64,000 nt of DNA from Clarkia xantiana subsp. parviflora (lineage: Eukaryota > Streptophyta > Magnoliopsida > Myrtales > Onagraceae), in contig JAPTYO010000004.1 of assembly GCA_036873135.1 (NCBI GenBank), forward strand, positions 39,527,105 through 39,591,104, written 5' to 3'. The notes under the pieces were generated by a model that was given only the letters and a program-made list of their open reading frames with translations, did no database searches and had not been told where the DNA came from. Shown one piece after another: positions 33,505 through 45,627 of the stretch. Every line of letters begins with the position of its first letter. Positions within the stretch are counted from its first letter, which is position 1. The position numbers were made by a program, and so were the translations under genes.

Positions 33505-35060
33505 TGTTGTTAACTAATTAAGGAGAACCTGAGTTTTTTAATGAGGCTTTGCAAGTGGATGATTCAATAACATGGTAACAAATCATGGATAAAGAAATGA
33601 GCTCACTTGAGAAAAACAACATGTGGTGTTGATCGAGCTACCTCCAGGAAGAGAGATTTATTGAGCAAGTGAATGTTCAGGGTAAAGAAGTGGATGTTCA
33701 GGGTAAAGACCGAAGTAGATGGAAGGAAAAGATTCAAGGTGAGGTTAGTAATTAAAGGATATTTGCAAGAAAAAGATATTGATTATGCTGATATATTTTC
33801 TCATGTTGTGAAATTAATTTTTATCTGATGCATCAGAGAATTAACATCTTGAGCGGACGGATGTGAAAACAACACTTTTACATGGAGATCTTAACAAGGA
33901 GATCTATAAGTAACAACCATGAAGATTTGTTGTTCCAGACAAGGAACACATGGTCTGTAATCTCAACAGAAGTTTTATATACTGAAATAAGCACCTAGAC
34001 AGTGTTACAAGAAGTTTAAATCTTTCATTAAAGAAAAAAATCTCAGTGTTTTTACTTATTCTTATGTATTCTTACTCTTGTATGTGGATGACATGTTGAT
34101 TGCAAGAGAAAATATGAGGGACATTAATGATCTGAAGTAAAACCTGTCTTCATTGTTTGATATGAAGGATTTTAGTGCAGCGAAGCAGATTCCAATGATG
34201 AAATTTCTTAGGATAATTTTGCAATCACCTTAAATAATCCCAGGAGCAGTACACTGAGAAGGTGCTGCGGTGGTTCAGGGTGAGTAACTCTAAACTCGTG
34301 ACTACTGCTTCTGAAAATCACATGAAACTGTCAAGAGCAATCACCCAAGATACAGGAGGAGAATAGCAGATGACAGTTGTTCCATATGCATATGTAGTTG
34401 GGAGTCAGATGTATGATATGGTTTGCACGAGAACTGATATAGCACATACAATGAGAGTTGTTAGCATGTAAATGTCAATCTCGAGGAAGGAACACTGGGA
34501 ATCCGTGAAATAACTTCTAAGATATCTAAGAGGAACACCAAATACTTCACTTTGTTATGGAAATGACAATGTGATACTACATGGTTTTGTGGATACTGAT
34601 CTTTGTGGAGACGAGGACTCGTGCCGGTGCACATTGGGGTACATCTACATTATAGATGGAACAACAGTGAGTTGGATGTCCAGGCTTTAGAAGTGCCTTA
34701 CTCTTTCATCTTGTGAAGCTCAGTATGTGGCAATATCTGAAGCCGGGAAGGAGATGATATGGCTGGCAGATTATCTAGAAAAGTTAGGCTTGAAGCAGAG
34801 AATATAGCAGAGTGTCATACAGTTGGTGAAGAACCTCATCCATTACACGAAGATAAAGCACACCAGGAGACAATATCAATTCACTTGCGAAGCGGTGGAA
34901 GAAAGCGATATGTGTTTGGAGAATATATAAGGTGCGAAGAATCCAACATACGTGTTGAAAAAAAGTGTTGAGGTTGTGCAAAACACTGGTTGGTCTTCTG
35001 TAGTAGCTTCTGCAGATGTTGCAGTGCTGTGACGATACATGAGTTGATGAGAAATTATTT
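33505..35060 (+). pseudogene. Tnt1-like copia RT/RNase H relic (element X)
   Basis: Blocks in plus-strand order: EPEFFNEALQVDDSITW, MDKEMSSLEKNNMW, KGYLQEKDIDYADIFSHVVK, LYVDDMLIA (34078-34104, YVDD intact), FDMKDFSAAKQIPMMKFL, then GYIYIIDGTTVSWMS and CEAQYVAISEAGKEMIWLA (RNase H). Stops and frameshifts are numerous. The motifs match the Tnt1/Hopscotch branch of copia better than the E/E2 family. Gag, protease and integrase are absent, so the copy is 5'-truncated. Confidence 0.75.
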
Positions 35061-35425
35061 ATAAAAATAAAGTTTACTTGGAAGATTGAATCAGTATCCA
35101 AGTGGAAGAATTGCTTGGTTATGTACCATGATTATCAAGGTTTGACCTCCATAGTGAGGCAACAGGGGTTTTGGGGGCCGGTAGGTACCCTTCGAAGGTG
35201 AGGTTCGGGGGAGCGTTGACCCGATTTTTTTGGGATCTAATTTATTGTTCTCCATAATATAGAGATACACACTTTGTAAAAGGTAGACCTAGAGTTAATC
35301 AATAATATCGCCAGCCTCCATTATCCGTGAACATATGTCAGTTGATCGAATCTCGTAAACTGTGTCTTCTCTTTTGCTTTTTTCATTGTAATCATTTGCG
35401 AATATTGAATGAATCAATCCTAACA
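35061..35425 (+). repeat. 3' end and LTR-like sequence of element X
   Basis: A G-rich stretch (GGTTCGGGGGAGCG near 35,203-35,216) may be the polypurine tract. The following TTGACCCG...CCTAACA, about 35,217-35,425, has the position and ending of a short Tnt1-type LTR. There is no partner copy to confirm the boundaries. Confidence 0.45.
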
Positions 35426-35430
35426 ATTAT

Positions 35431-35597
35431 TGATGCAGGTGGAACCGAGTAGTCTCGAAGATTTTTGGCCAAATTCCATCATCTGAGGGGTCAAAATCGC
35501 GTTTGATTTCAAAAAATCGATATTTTTCCTCAACCCTACGATTGATTTCGTTTTGCATTCGATTTCTGCGCACCTATCCCACCATCACGCTGCATCA
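35431..35597 (+). repeat. 5' LTR of element H, internally deleted
   Basis: 167 bp against 397 bp for the 3' LTR. Both ends match, but two internal blocks are missing. The first (about 110 bp) lies between short TTTTTGG direct repeats, as expected for slippage or illegitimate recombination. The second follows GTCAAAATCGCGTTT. The TATA-containing part is among the missing sequence, so this LTR is unlikely to promote transcription. Confidence 0.8.
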
Positions 35598-35629
35598 GAT
35601 TGGTAATAAATTCAAGTCGGTCCTGCGTG

Positions 35630-36660
35630 ATGCCACCGAGACGTGCGGCTCAAGGTCAAGGTGCTGGAGGTTAACCACCGGCAGGCAACGACGAATGGCG
35701 ACGTCTCTAAGACATACAACAAAGTCGTATTGATGAACTGAAACAGCGATTGGAGGAAGTCCATAATCACGAAGATGAGGAGACCCCCTCCGCTGATAAC
35801 CCTTTTGCAAGACATCACCAACCAGCACCAGATGGGCGTTGGGAACTAGGATTTCGGAAGGACATAGCGGAATTCAATGGTGGCCTTAAAGGTGATGACT
35901 TTATCGATTAGCTGGCTCAACTGGAAGAATTACTGGATTACAAGGAGGTTCCAGACGACTGGCGTGTGCTCCTGGTTGCTACCCGTCTGCGCGGCCACGC
36001 GCAAGCCTAGTGGCAAAAATTGAAGAATTCGCGTGTTCGCAGGGTAAGGCGAAGATCACAAACTGGGATAAATTTAAGAGTAGGGCTAGGTTCTTGTCGT
36101 ATAATTACGACCGGGAAGTTTATCAACGCTTTCAACTTCTTCGTCAAGGCGCTCGTTCCGATGATGACTATACTTAGGAATTCTACCAGCTGCAAGCTCG
36201 CACTAACCTTTCTGAATCCTCTGATCAGATGGTTTCTCGTTATATCGGTGGTCTGCGTGTGCAATTACAGGACGTGCTCAACTTGTTTGATCCTCTGAGT
36301 GTGTCTGAAGCTTATCAATGTGCCTTACAGGCGGAGAAACAAGCAGCTCGGCGTGCCAATACCGGGGTTCAACAATCTAGTTCCAGTGGTTCATATGCAC
36401 CCAATCCCCGCGGAACCACCGAACAACCATCTTTCCCACCTGTTCGAGCTTCTACAGAACCCCACCCCTTCAAGGTCGCAGTATCGGTTTACGGTGCTTC
36501 AAGTGTGGTGAACCTGGCCATAGACAGTCTAAGTGTCGGAAATCAGCCACTGGCACACGGGGTCTCTTCACCAACAATACTGAAGAGGCTTATGATGCTA
36601 CTTATGATAACCCTGTTTATGATACATATGCCCCAGTGATGACGTGGATGAAGAGCATGT
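35630..36660 (+). pseudogene. gag of element H
   Basis: ATG at 35630 (MPPRRAAQGQGAGG), then RIDELKQRLEEVHNHEDEE, FRKDIAEFNGGLKGDDFID, LEELLDYKEVPDDWRVLLVA and TRLRGHAQA, a typical chromovirus Gag start. Later pieces are QLRQGARSDDDYT-like and DQMVSRYIGGLRVQLQDVL. A CCHC-like stretch is hinted at by RCFKCGEPGHRQSKC-type bases near 36,490-36,540, in a shifted frame. Stops and frameshifts occur at several points. Confidence 0.7.
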
Positions 36661-38892
36661 CACCGGCGATACTGGCAATCTTTTAATGGTGCGACGTATA
36701 TTCTTGACACCTCGAGCCCCGGAAGCAGATGCTACTTAGCTGCGCACCAACCTGTTCCAGTCAACGTGCACTATCGGTGGAAAGGTGTGCACCTTCAATA
36801 TCGACACAGGCAATTGCGAGAACGTGATTTCATATACGGCTGTCACGAAGTTGGGTCACACTGTGGACAATCATCTGAAGCCGTATAAGCTTGCTTGGCT
36901 CAAAAAGGGTATGGATATCACTGTCCCTAAGCGTGCTCTTGTGCAATTCTCTATTGGAACTACATATAATGATCAGATATCGTGTGATGTGGTTTCTATA
37001 GATGCTTTTCATTTACTTCTTTGTCGTCCCTGGCAATATGACCTTGATGTGCAGCATAGCAGTCATTCCAACACTTCTTCCTTTTTATTTCATGGGAAGA
37101 AGATAGTGCTTGTTCCAAACAAGCCTCACATTACACATATTGCGGGCGAACAGAAACAACCTGCATTACTGTCTTGTGCCCCTTTTTAGCCTGCGGTGGA
37201 GGACTCAAAAATAGTATATTTGTTATTTTCTCATGAAATGGCAGCTAATTATTCTGGTGATGTGTCGATAGCAGTTCAGTCTTTACTGCAGGAATTTGCC
37301 GACGTAATCCCTGAGTCCCTAACGCCTGACTTGCCCCCTCTGCGTGATATTCAACACCATATTAACCTAGTTTCTGGTGCGGCTCTACCTAATCGGCCGC
37401 ATTATTGTATGAGCCTGAAGGAACATGAGGAGCTGGGTAGGCAAGTTGAAGAATTGCTCGCTAAGGGTGACATTCGTGAGAGCCTTTGCCCTTGCGCTGT
37501 TCCAGCCCTCCTCACCCCCAAAAATGACGGCACCTGGCGCATGTTTATCGACAGTCGGGCAATCAATAAAATAACGGCCGCTATCGTTTTCCCATTCCTC
37601 GTTTGGATGATTTATTGGATCAACTAGGTTTTGCTTGCGTGTTCAACAAACTGGATTTAAAGAGTGGTTATCATCTGATTCGGATCCGAATGGGAGAAGA
37701 ATGGAAGACAGCTTTTTAAACTCGTGAAGGCTTATATGAGTGGCTTGTGATGCCTTTCGGGCTTTCGAATGCGCCTAGCACTTTCATGCGTCTGCTGAAT
37801 CAAGCCCTCCTTCCATTTAATGGAAAGTCTGTTGTCGTTTATTTCGATGACATTCTGATATATAGCAGCACCCTAGAATTACACCTCAACAATTTGAGGG
37901 AAGTATTATCGGTCATGCGCAAACACAAGTTCTTTGCTGCTGTTGCTAAATGTGATTTCATGACCTCTTCAACAAACTTTTTGGTGTATGTCATCTCTAG
38001 CGAAGGGCTCCGGGCTGATCTGAGTAAAATTAGTGCTATCGAGCAGTGGGCGCAACCCACGTCAATCACAGAGGTGCGTAGCTTTCACAGTTTGGCGTCC
38101 TTTTATCGACGCTTTATACCTCATTTCAGTGGTATTATGGCTCTTATCACGGATTGTATAAAAGGCACGAAGTTTCACTGGACTCCTGAGGCTGACGCGG
38201 CATTCCTTGATGTAAAACGAAAATTAACCTCTGCTCCCATACTGGTGCTCCCGGATTTTTCCCAACCGTTTGAACTTCAGTGTGATACCTCCAAGACTGG
38301 TATTGGCATTTTCCTTAGTCAAGCTGGACGCCCCGTGGCTTATTATAGCGAGAAACTTTCTGGTGTTAAGCTTCGTTTTAGCACTTATGATATGGAGTTT
38401 TATGCCTTAGTCCAAGCAGTGAAGCATTGGTGCCACTATCTTTTTCAGCGAGAGTTTGTTCTTTACACTGACCACAACTCCCTCAAGCACCTCGGCAGTC
38501 AAGATAAGGTCTCTCATCGACACGCCTCTTGGCTTTCTTATCTACAGCAGTTCACTTTTGTGATTAAACACAAGTCGGAGGTTGCTAATCGTCGTGTGGC
38601 TAATGCTCTGAGTCGGTGTCATGGTCTCCTTGCTGAAATACGCCTTCAGGTACCCAGTTTTGAATCATTTGTTGAATTATATGTTGATGTTCCTTTCTTT
38701 TCCGGCGAGATTGCAAAGATTCAAGTAGAAGAGCATATTGATTTTATTATGGGGGATGGGTTTATCTTTCGTGGCACCCAATTATGCATTCCTATTCGCA
38801 TCTTCCGTGCGAAGATTATCCAAGAGCTACATAATGAAGGTCACGTGGGACGTGATCGTACTCTCCAGCCCGTTTGTGCCTCTTATTACTAG
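36661..38892 (+). pseudogene. Protease, RT and RNase H of element H
   Basis: Protease: FNIDTGNCENVISYTAVTKL (D-T-G) near 36,795. [42 protein letters not shown] and the catalytic VVYFDDILIYS at about 37,834-37,866. There is a frameshift near 37,590 and a stop near 37,720. RNase H in the 381-codon frame: LQCDTSKTGIGIFLSQ, YDMEFYALVQAVKHW and LYTDHNSLKHL. The frame ends in the zinc-binding region of integrase (HNEGHVGRDRT). Confidence 0.85.
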
Positions 38893-39934
38893 CCCTCGAT
38901 GAGGAAAGAAGTAGCTAAGTTTGTGGCTCGCTGTCGTATTTTCCAACTAGCTAAAGGGACCCAACTAATGCTGGATTATATATGCCGCTACCCATTCCGA
39001 CACAACCGTGGTCCGATGATAGCATGGACTTTGTCCTTGGTCTTTCCCGTACTCAGCGCGGGAATGACTCTATTTATGTCGTGGTTGATCATTTTTCGAA
39101 GATGGCTCATTTTATTCCGTTCAAGCGCACAGTGGATTCTATAAATATCGTTCAATTGTATTTTCGTGATGTCCATCGGCTACATTGCCTTCCCGCGTCT
39201 ATTATTTCAGATAGAGACACTCGTTTTCCGAGCCACTTTTGGAGGAGTTTATGGCGCTTGGTCAACACCCAACTGAACTTCAGTAGTGCTTATCATCCTC
39301 AAACAAATGGGCAAACTGAAGTGGTAAATCGCTCTCTCGGCAACCTTTTGCGTAGCTTGGTTGGTGACCATATGAAGTCGTGGGATCTGAAGCTGTCCCA
39401 AGCAGAATTCGCGCACAATCACGCTGTTAAGCGTAGCACGGGTTTCAGTCCCTTTCATGTGGTATATGGCCTCTCCCCTAGGGGTCCGCTTGACCTGCTC
39501 ACATTGCCTAGCAAGGTCCGTGATCATGCTACAGCCGAGGATTTCATATCACAGCTTCATCAGGTCCATCAGGCGGCCCATACCCGACTGACCACCCATA
39601 CTGCCCAATACAAAGCACAAGCTGATCTGAAACGGCGAGTAGTAGAGTTTGAAGTTGGCGATTTTGTGTGGGCTATTCTTACAAGGATCGCTTTCCTGCT
39701 CATGGGTATAATAAGTTGGCAGCAAAGAAGATTGGTCCCGTGGAGATTGTAGAGAAGATAAATCCTAATGCTTACCGTCTTCAACTGCCCGAAAATATCC
39801 ACACCTCTGATGTGTTCAACGTGAAGCACCTTATTCCGTTTGTTGGCGATGATCCTTCCGACGAGGAGCTGACTCCAGATTCGAGGACGAATCCTGTCTA
39901 CCCCGGAGGAAATGATGCAGGCGGAACCGAGTAG
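38893..39934 (+). pseudogene. Integrase of element H
   Basis: Core D-D-E blocks: DDSMDFVLGLSRTQRG, SIISDRDTRFPSHF and HPQTNGQTEVVNRSLGNLLR. Then FSPFHVVYGLSPRGPLDL and, after a frameshift near 39,680, the C-terminus YNKLAAKKIGPVEIVEKI, NAYRLQLPENIHTSDVFNVK and SRTNPVYPGGNDAGGTE. No canonical chromodomain is seen. The final stop (39932-39934) lies 22 bases inside the 3' LTR, so the end of the protein is LTR-encoded. Confidence 0.8.
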
Positions 39935-40309
39935 TCTCGAAGATTTTTGGTCGTGAATAGTGTTTTCCGGCGAACGTTCGGATTTTGGCGCGTGAATAGT
40001 GTTTTTCGGGCGGAAACAGCGTTCCGGTTCAAAACCAAGGATATGCTGGGAACTGCGCTGCTTTTTGGCCAAATTCCATCATCTGAGGGGTCAAAATCGC
40101 GTTTTTATGATTCTTTTTTATAGTTTTCTATTTATTCGGGACTTGTTCGTTATTTTCGGTTATTTCATAGATTAGGGTTTTCTATTTAAGACATTGTTGG
40201 CTGAATTTTACAGTCAGTTATTAATTAATCGAGATTTTTCCTCAACCCTGCGTTTGATTTCGTTTTGCATTCGATTTCTGCGCAACTATCCCACCATCAT
40301 TATGCATCA
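39913..40309 (+). repeat. 3' LTR of element H
   Basis: 397 bp, TGATGCAGGCGGAACC...TATGCATCA. A duplicated piece is visible inside (GTGAATAGTGTTTTCCGGCG and GTGAATAGTGTTTTTCGGGC). Both ends match the 5' copy. Confidence 0.85.
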
Positions 40310-41208
40310 ACTAAGAATACAATACCTGTAATAAACTTACTCTATACTTAGAATAAACTTCCGTCGCATTGGATCAATGTGTAATGAATAAACTGATAAT
40401 CATGTATTTTTTTTTTTCAAAGGCAAGAAGGTGCGATGAATAGTTTTAGTGGTTAAAGAATGAGAAGAATGATTTTCTCCACTCAAATGATTATTATGTA
40501 GAGCGTGCAAAGGAAAGCGGAAAGTGGTGTTGCTACTGATTGACTTTCATCAATTACACTTTGTCCTTGTTTAAATTAGGATTGTTTTTGCAACTCTTCT
40601 TAATTATATATGATACTTCTTTAAAAACAAAATCATACGTGAGTGTTGAAAATGAGATTTTAGTTGATAATATAAAAAGAAAGAGTTTTATGTAACATAA
40701 ATAAATTGCACATACATTTACGCACTTCATCGCAGCATACCAATTCGAGACAAACTGAGTCCGAATTCCACCGGAACATTTTAAGGAGAAAATTAACATT
40801 AGCTTTTTTAAAAACTTAAATCATTCACAATGGTTTTTCCTAGTATATATTATTTAAATAAGAGTTTTATATTTTTTTTATATAAATTATAGAAAAAGTT
40901 GCTATAATAATTGTATATACGATTTTTTAAATTGAGATCCATCCATAAAATATTTTTTAAGTTTAAGAAATACAATATATAAACATATCATCACATATCT
41001 TATATTTTAAATTTAATTTATCGATTTCATAATTAATACTAATAGTTTATAAATAGTTATGGAGAGTTTAATGATAAAATATGTTTAAATAATAATTTTA
41101 AGAAAAACAATTAAAAGAAAATATTATTTAAGTAAGCATTAACTTATAGTATTATATTATTTAAAATGTACACAACTATCCTGACAAATTTAAAAATGTA
41201 TATTCGAT
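40310..41208. other. AT-rich sequence, nothing recognised
   Basis: Between element H and the MITE. No domain, LTR, RNA gene or clear repeat. Candidate for original host intergenic DNA. Confidence 0.5.
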
Positions 41209-41215
41209 AAAATGA

Positions 41216-41740
41216 AGGGTTAACAAGTCTTCTGGTCCATGATGTTTGACAACTTTTGGGTTTTGGTCAATGATGTTTTTTTTACCTAGTTTTGGTACCA
41301 TATGTTTGCAGATTTTTTCTAGTTTTGGTCTAACCGTTACATTCCGTCCATTTATTGACATGTTCAAGTCTCGTGATCAACTTTAAACTTTAAATTTAGT
41401 CCCTCTAATACTTTCTTAACCTTTTTTCTGTTTAATTTAGTCCTGATGTTTCAAAATTGACCCCAATTGGACTATAGGTCCAATTGAACTTTTGAAACTT
41501 CGTGACTAAATTGAACAAAAAAAAGATTAGGAAAGTATTAGAGGGACTAAATTGAACAAAATTGAAAGTTTAGGGTGGATCACGTGACTTGTACATGTCA
41601 AAAAATGGACGGAATGTAACGGTTAGACCAAAACTAGAAAAAATCTGCAAACATATGGTACCAAAACTAGGTAAAAAAAACATCATTGACCAAAACCCAA
41701 AAGTTGTCAAACATCATGGACCAAAAGACCCGTTAACCCT
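41216..41740. mobile_element. Fold-back MITE with long terminal inverted repeats
   Basis: 525 bp. Arms of about 240 bp are near-perfect inverted copies: left AGGGTTAACAAGTCTTCTGG, right end reverse-complemented AGGGTTAACGGGTCTTTTGG. The centre is near 41,478. It is flanked by identical AAAATGA (41209-41215 and 41741-41747). It has no coding capacity, so it is a non-autonomous DNA element moved by a transposase from elsewhere. The termini do not identify the superfamily. A 7-bp duplication is unusual and could be a decayed 8- or 9-bp one. Confidence 0.85.
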
Positions 41741-41747
41741 AAAATGA

Positions 41748-42894
41748 ATGTGAATGCTCTTACCACATAAATTTGTTGTATTGCTTTAAAAAAAATTCAA
41801 ATCGGAACATGTAGTTGCAGTTGGTTCCGTTTCTTGTGCTAGTGAGTGCTACACCTATACATATTTGGGTTGCTTTCGGTGATGGGTTGAATTGATTAGC
41901 CAATTTACAATGATATCTAAGCAGCTCCGCATCATACTTCACCTTCCACATGCTTCTTCACCTTGCACATGCTTGTCTGCATCTACATTCTTCGATCATT
42001 ACTCTCTCTTTAGAGCACTTGCAAATCTACTGCCGAGGGTTATCTGTAAATTTTTAAATTTTCAAATTTATAGTGTGATTTATTGTTAATTTCTATTAGT
42101 AATGATTAAATAAGAACTCTACATTTTAATGGAAGTTCCTAATTCCTAAATGAGAGTTCCTAGTTCTTATATTTGTCACTGGACATCACTAAGCGTGACT
42201 AAAATTTAAATATTACTGTTTTACTATTATCGAGTGAAGAGATAAGTGGTACTGTTCTTACTAATAGAAACTCGACACGTAACTATTCATGTCGGTGCTA
42301 ACTTTTTAGTATTTTTATTCAATTGTTTTGCTTCTCTTTGATTATATATATATATATATATATTTGTGTGTGTGTTTAATTAAGTCAGATAGTGACATGA
42401 GTTTTAATTATTCATTTTGAATATTAAGTTAAATGATGACATGAAATGAAATTACTACTTTTTAACTTCGAATTAACTTTAAATTTTCGAAATCAATTTT
42501 TTTTTATTTACTATGTGGCACATTCCGTTAATTCTAAATTTTGAAATTTTATAAATCTCATATATATGATTAAATATGGAATATTTTTACTAAATAGTAT
42601 TATATTATTTTAATTTTATATATATTTCCATTTAATTTATTTATTATACTATATTATCATATGAAAAATAATATATTTTGTTGATGATAAACTGTGATGG
42701 TGAATGTATGGTGAGGTTACAACTAATACCATAATAACCATACCATATTTTTTCACTCATAACATAACCATAATCATTGATGTTATTTTTCTTAGCACCA
42801 TAATCATAACCATAATTTTTCAGCACAACCAAACCATTTAACCATAATCATTCAAACTAAGAGAGAATAAGTTATCAATGAATAAAGCGACCAT
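41748..42894. other. Unassigned AT-rich sequence
   Basis: No gene found. A (TA)n run lies near 42,341-42,362, followed by a TGTGTG run. From 42,715 to 42,850 short ATAACCAT-type units recur, giving a simple-sequence-like patch. The rest is featureless. Confidence 0.5.
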
Positions 42895-45624
42895 CCAGAA
42901 CAAGTATTCTCTACTGAGAACCAACGACTTGTTCGACCAATTTCAAGGGACTTGAGTCTTCTCCGAGATCGATCTTTGTTATTTATACTATCAGATGAAT
43001 ATTCGAGATGATAATGCATCCAAGTCACTATTCCGGACCATGTACGGTCATTGAGTTCGTAGTATGCAATTTGGGCTCACCAATACCCCAACGGTCTTTT
43101 GTGTACCAAGAATTGAGAAGAGCATGAAGGACATTTGAGGATCGTGATGTAGACACTACAAGAGAATAAGTTGTCACAAATTTTAGTAAGTGTGAGTCCT
43201 GGCTAGAGAAAGTGGAGTTTTTGGGTCACGTGGTATCTTGATAGGGCATAACTGTGGATCCGAAAAAGGTTGAGGCAATAATGCATTGGACCCCACCAAC
43301 CAACGTTACAGAAATCTGGAGTTCCCTTGGTTGGCTAGGTATTATCGAAGGTTTGTTGAGGACCTCTCCAGGTTGGCGGCACCCCTAACTAGATTAACTC
43401 AAAAGGGGGTTAAATTTAAATGGTCAATTGAATGCGAATAGAGCTTTCGGGCTCTGAAGAATCGGTTGGTGTCAGCACTTGTTCTCAAAGTCCCTAGTGA
43501 AAGTGGCAGGTTCACAATATACAGTGACGCGTCAGGAAAAGGACTAGGTCGCGTATTCATGCAGAATGGTAAAGTAATTGCCTACGGCTCCAGAAAATTG
43601 AAGAAGCACGAGTTAAACTACCCCACCAATGATCTTGAACCGGCCGTAGTTGTATCCGCCTTGAAAATTTGGAGGCATTATTTGTATGGCGAACAATGAG
43701 AAGTTTTCACTGAGCACAAGAGCTTGAAGTATATTTTTACACAGAAGGAGCTCAACATGAGACATAGAAGATGGTTGGAGTTATTGAAGGACTATGACCT
43801 AACTTTGGACTACCACATTGGGAGAGCAATTGTTGTAGCTGATGCATTTAGCAGGAATCCAACAGGTTCCCTAGAAATGATGCTCACACCCCAGAGACAC
43901 GTTTTGGAGGACATGAGGAAGTTGAACTGGGAAGTTCCAGTCCATAAGAATACTGCACTCTTGGCTAATATGAGTCTTCAGTCAACTCTTGTCAAATTCA
44001 TCAAGTCAAAGTAGTTGGCCGACCCGGAGTTGCAAAAGATAAATGTGATGATTGATTCTGGGGTTCGTAAAGATTTTACAATTCACCGTGACAAATCTTT
44101 GAGGTTTTAGGACAGACTATGTGTGCGTGACGATCAGGAACTCAAAAACGAGATCTTACGAGAAGCTCATAGCTCATGTTACGCGTTTCAGCCATGATGG
44201 ACAAAAGTGTATCAGGATCTTAAGCAGAACTTCTGGTGGAATGGTTTGAAGGAGGATTTTCCCAACTTTGTGGCACAATGCTTGATTTGCCAACAAATCA
44301 AAGTGGAACATCAACGACCCCCGGACTATTAAAGCCTCTACACATACCATAGTGGAAATTGACAAAATTTCAATGGATTTTGTCTCCGGATTGCCGATAA
44401 CTCCACGTAAGAAGAATGTCATATGGGTAATTGTGGACCGGTTGACGAAGTCTGCACACTTCTTGATACATCCCGAGACGTGCTAGAAAATGTTTACATA
44501 AAGGAAATTGTACGACTGCATGGGGTCCCAAAGAATATTATATCAGACCTGATACAAGATTTGCGTCCAAATTCTAGGAGAGCCTGCATCAAGCACTTGG
44601 GACAAAGCTGAGCTTTAGCACCGCCTTCCATCCCCAAACTGACGGATAGACATAGCGAACAATTTAAACTTTAGAGGATATGTTGAGATCTTGCGTGATC
44701 GATTTTGGTGGCTCATGGGATAACCATCTACCGTTAGTCGAATTCGCCTACAACAATAGTTACCAAGCTAGCCTTAAGATGGCACTGTATGAGGCATTGT
44801 ACGGTAGGAGGTGCATGTAGGATTTTAGGGGATTAATACTACGGAAACAAAACCCTAAATACGTGCTAGGTAACTAATACGCAGCGGAAAAAGATGCACA
44901 TACCTATAATGTTTCCCGTAGCCCAAGACCGTTGAGGGGAGTTCTCGATCCACCGGACGGTTCCCTATAGAGGTTCCTGTTAGAGAAGCCCTACCTGGAT
45001 TATGCATCACAGCAAAGCCTCAGTCGATTCTTCGTGGGATGGATCTCCTGGAGTAAATTTCTCGACACAATTTGGCACCTCCTTGGTGTGGTAGTTTCGG
45101 CCGAACCTTCAAGGGAATAGGGAGGAGGGTTTTCTTTTAATCTCACGACTTAGGAAGAGAGCATTAGCCTTATGAAACCCTCCAAGGAATCCCTATTTAT
45201 AAGATGAGTAAAAGGGACAAAAGTCCACTTTACCCCTCCTTATTATTTCGGCCGGTCATGCTATTAGGGAGGCCCAATTTTGGGCCTCCCATGTCAATTG
45301 GGATTTGAGGCCTAGCCCAAAATCCCATATATGACATCTTAGGTACATGAACTTAATTAATAGGCTCCCAATTACGGTGGCCCATAGTCTAATGCTTACA
45401 GTGCCGAACCCCTACTCATGGGACGATGTATAAGAACATAATTCTTTTTACCCGAATTTGTACAACAAATGGAAGAAAAGGTCAAGGTAATTTGAGAAAG
45501 ATTTCACACTGCACAGAGCAGGCAAGAGAGTTACTCGGATGAAAGACTTCGAGACCTTGCGTTTCAAGTTTAGAATAAGGTATTCTTGAAAGTTTCTCTG
45601 ATGAAATGAGTAATGTGGTTTGGG
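42895..45624 (+). mobile_element. Element I: Del/Tekay-like gypsy relic (RT to integrase)
   Basis: Plus-strand blocks: NKYSLLRTNDLFDQFQGT and FSEIDLCYLYYQM (RT; the catalytic YxDD is not readable), KVEFLGHVVS, YYRRFVEDLSRLAAPLTRLT, RNase [41 protein letters not shown] and HKSLKYIFTQKELNMRHRRW, zinc region and integrase with FVSGLPI and NIISD. After the solo LTR (44816-45400) the integrase resumes with PEFVQQMEEKVKVI and SRQESYSDERLRDLAFQV until about 45,624. LTRs, gag and protease are missing. Frames are broken by many stops. RNase H and integrase motifs match the Del/Tekay chromovirus group. Confidence 0.8.
44816..45400 (-). repeat. Solo copia LTR inserted in element I
   Basis: 585 bp, plus strand TGTAGGATTTTAGGGG...TAATGCTTACA, flanked by GTGCA (44811-44815) and GTGCC (45401-45405), a 5-bp duplication with one mismatch. 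Integrase coding sequence of element I resumes directly after it. This proves both boundaries. It carries the GGCCCAATTTTGGGCC palindrome and a degenerate near-TATA inverted repeat. Confidence 0.9.
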
Positions 45625-45627
45625 CTG

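Larger units (their letters stand above)
35431..40309 (+). mobile_element. Element H: chromovirus-type Ty3/gypsy with both LTRs
   Basis: Plus strand, 4.9 kb: 5' LTR (35431-35597, internally deleted), gag, protease, RT, RNase H, integrase and 3' LTR (39913-40309). The LTR ends are TGATGCAGG...TGCATCA. Flanking bases ATTAT and ACTAA do not form a duplication. The integrase tail (NVKHLIPF, SRTNPVYPGGND) resembles CRM-group chromoviruses. Several stops and frameshifts make it inactive. Confidence 0.85.

Noticed and set aside
41176..41367. 63-codon frame inside the MITE
   Set aside because: It lies in an inverted-repeat arm and its sequence mirrors the other arm; no protein family.
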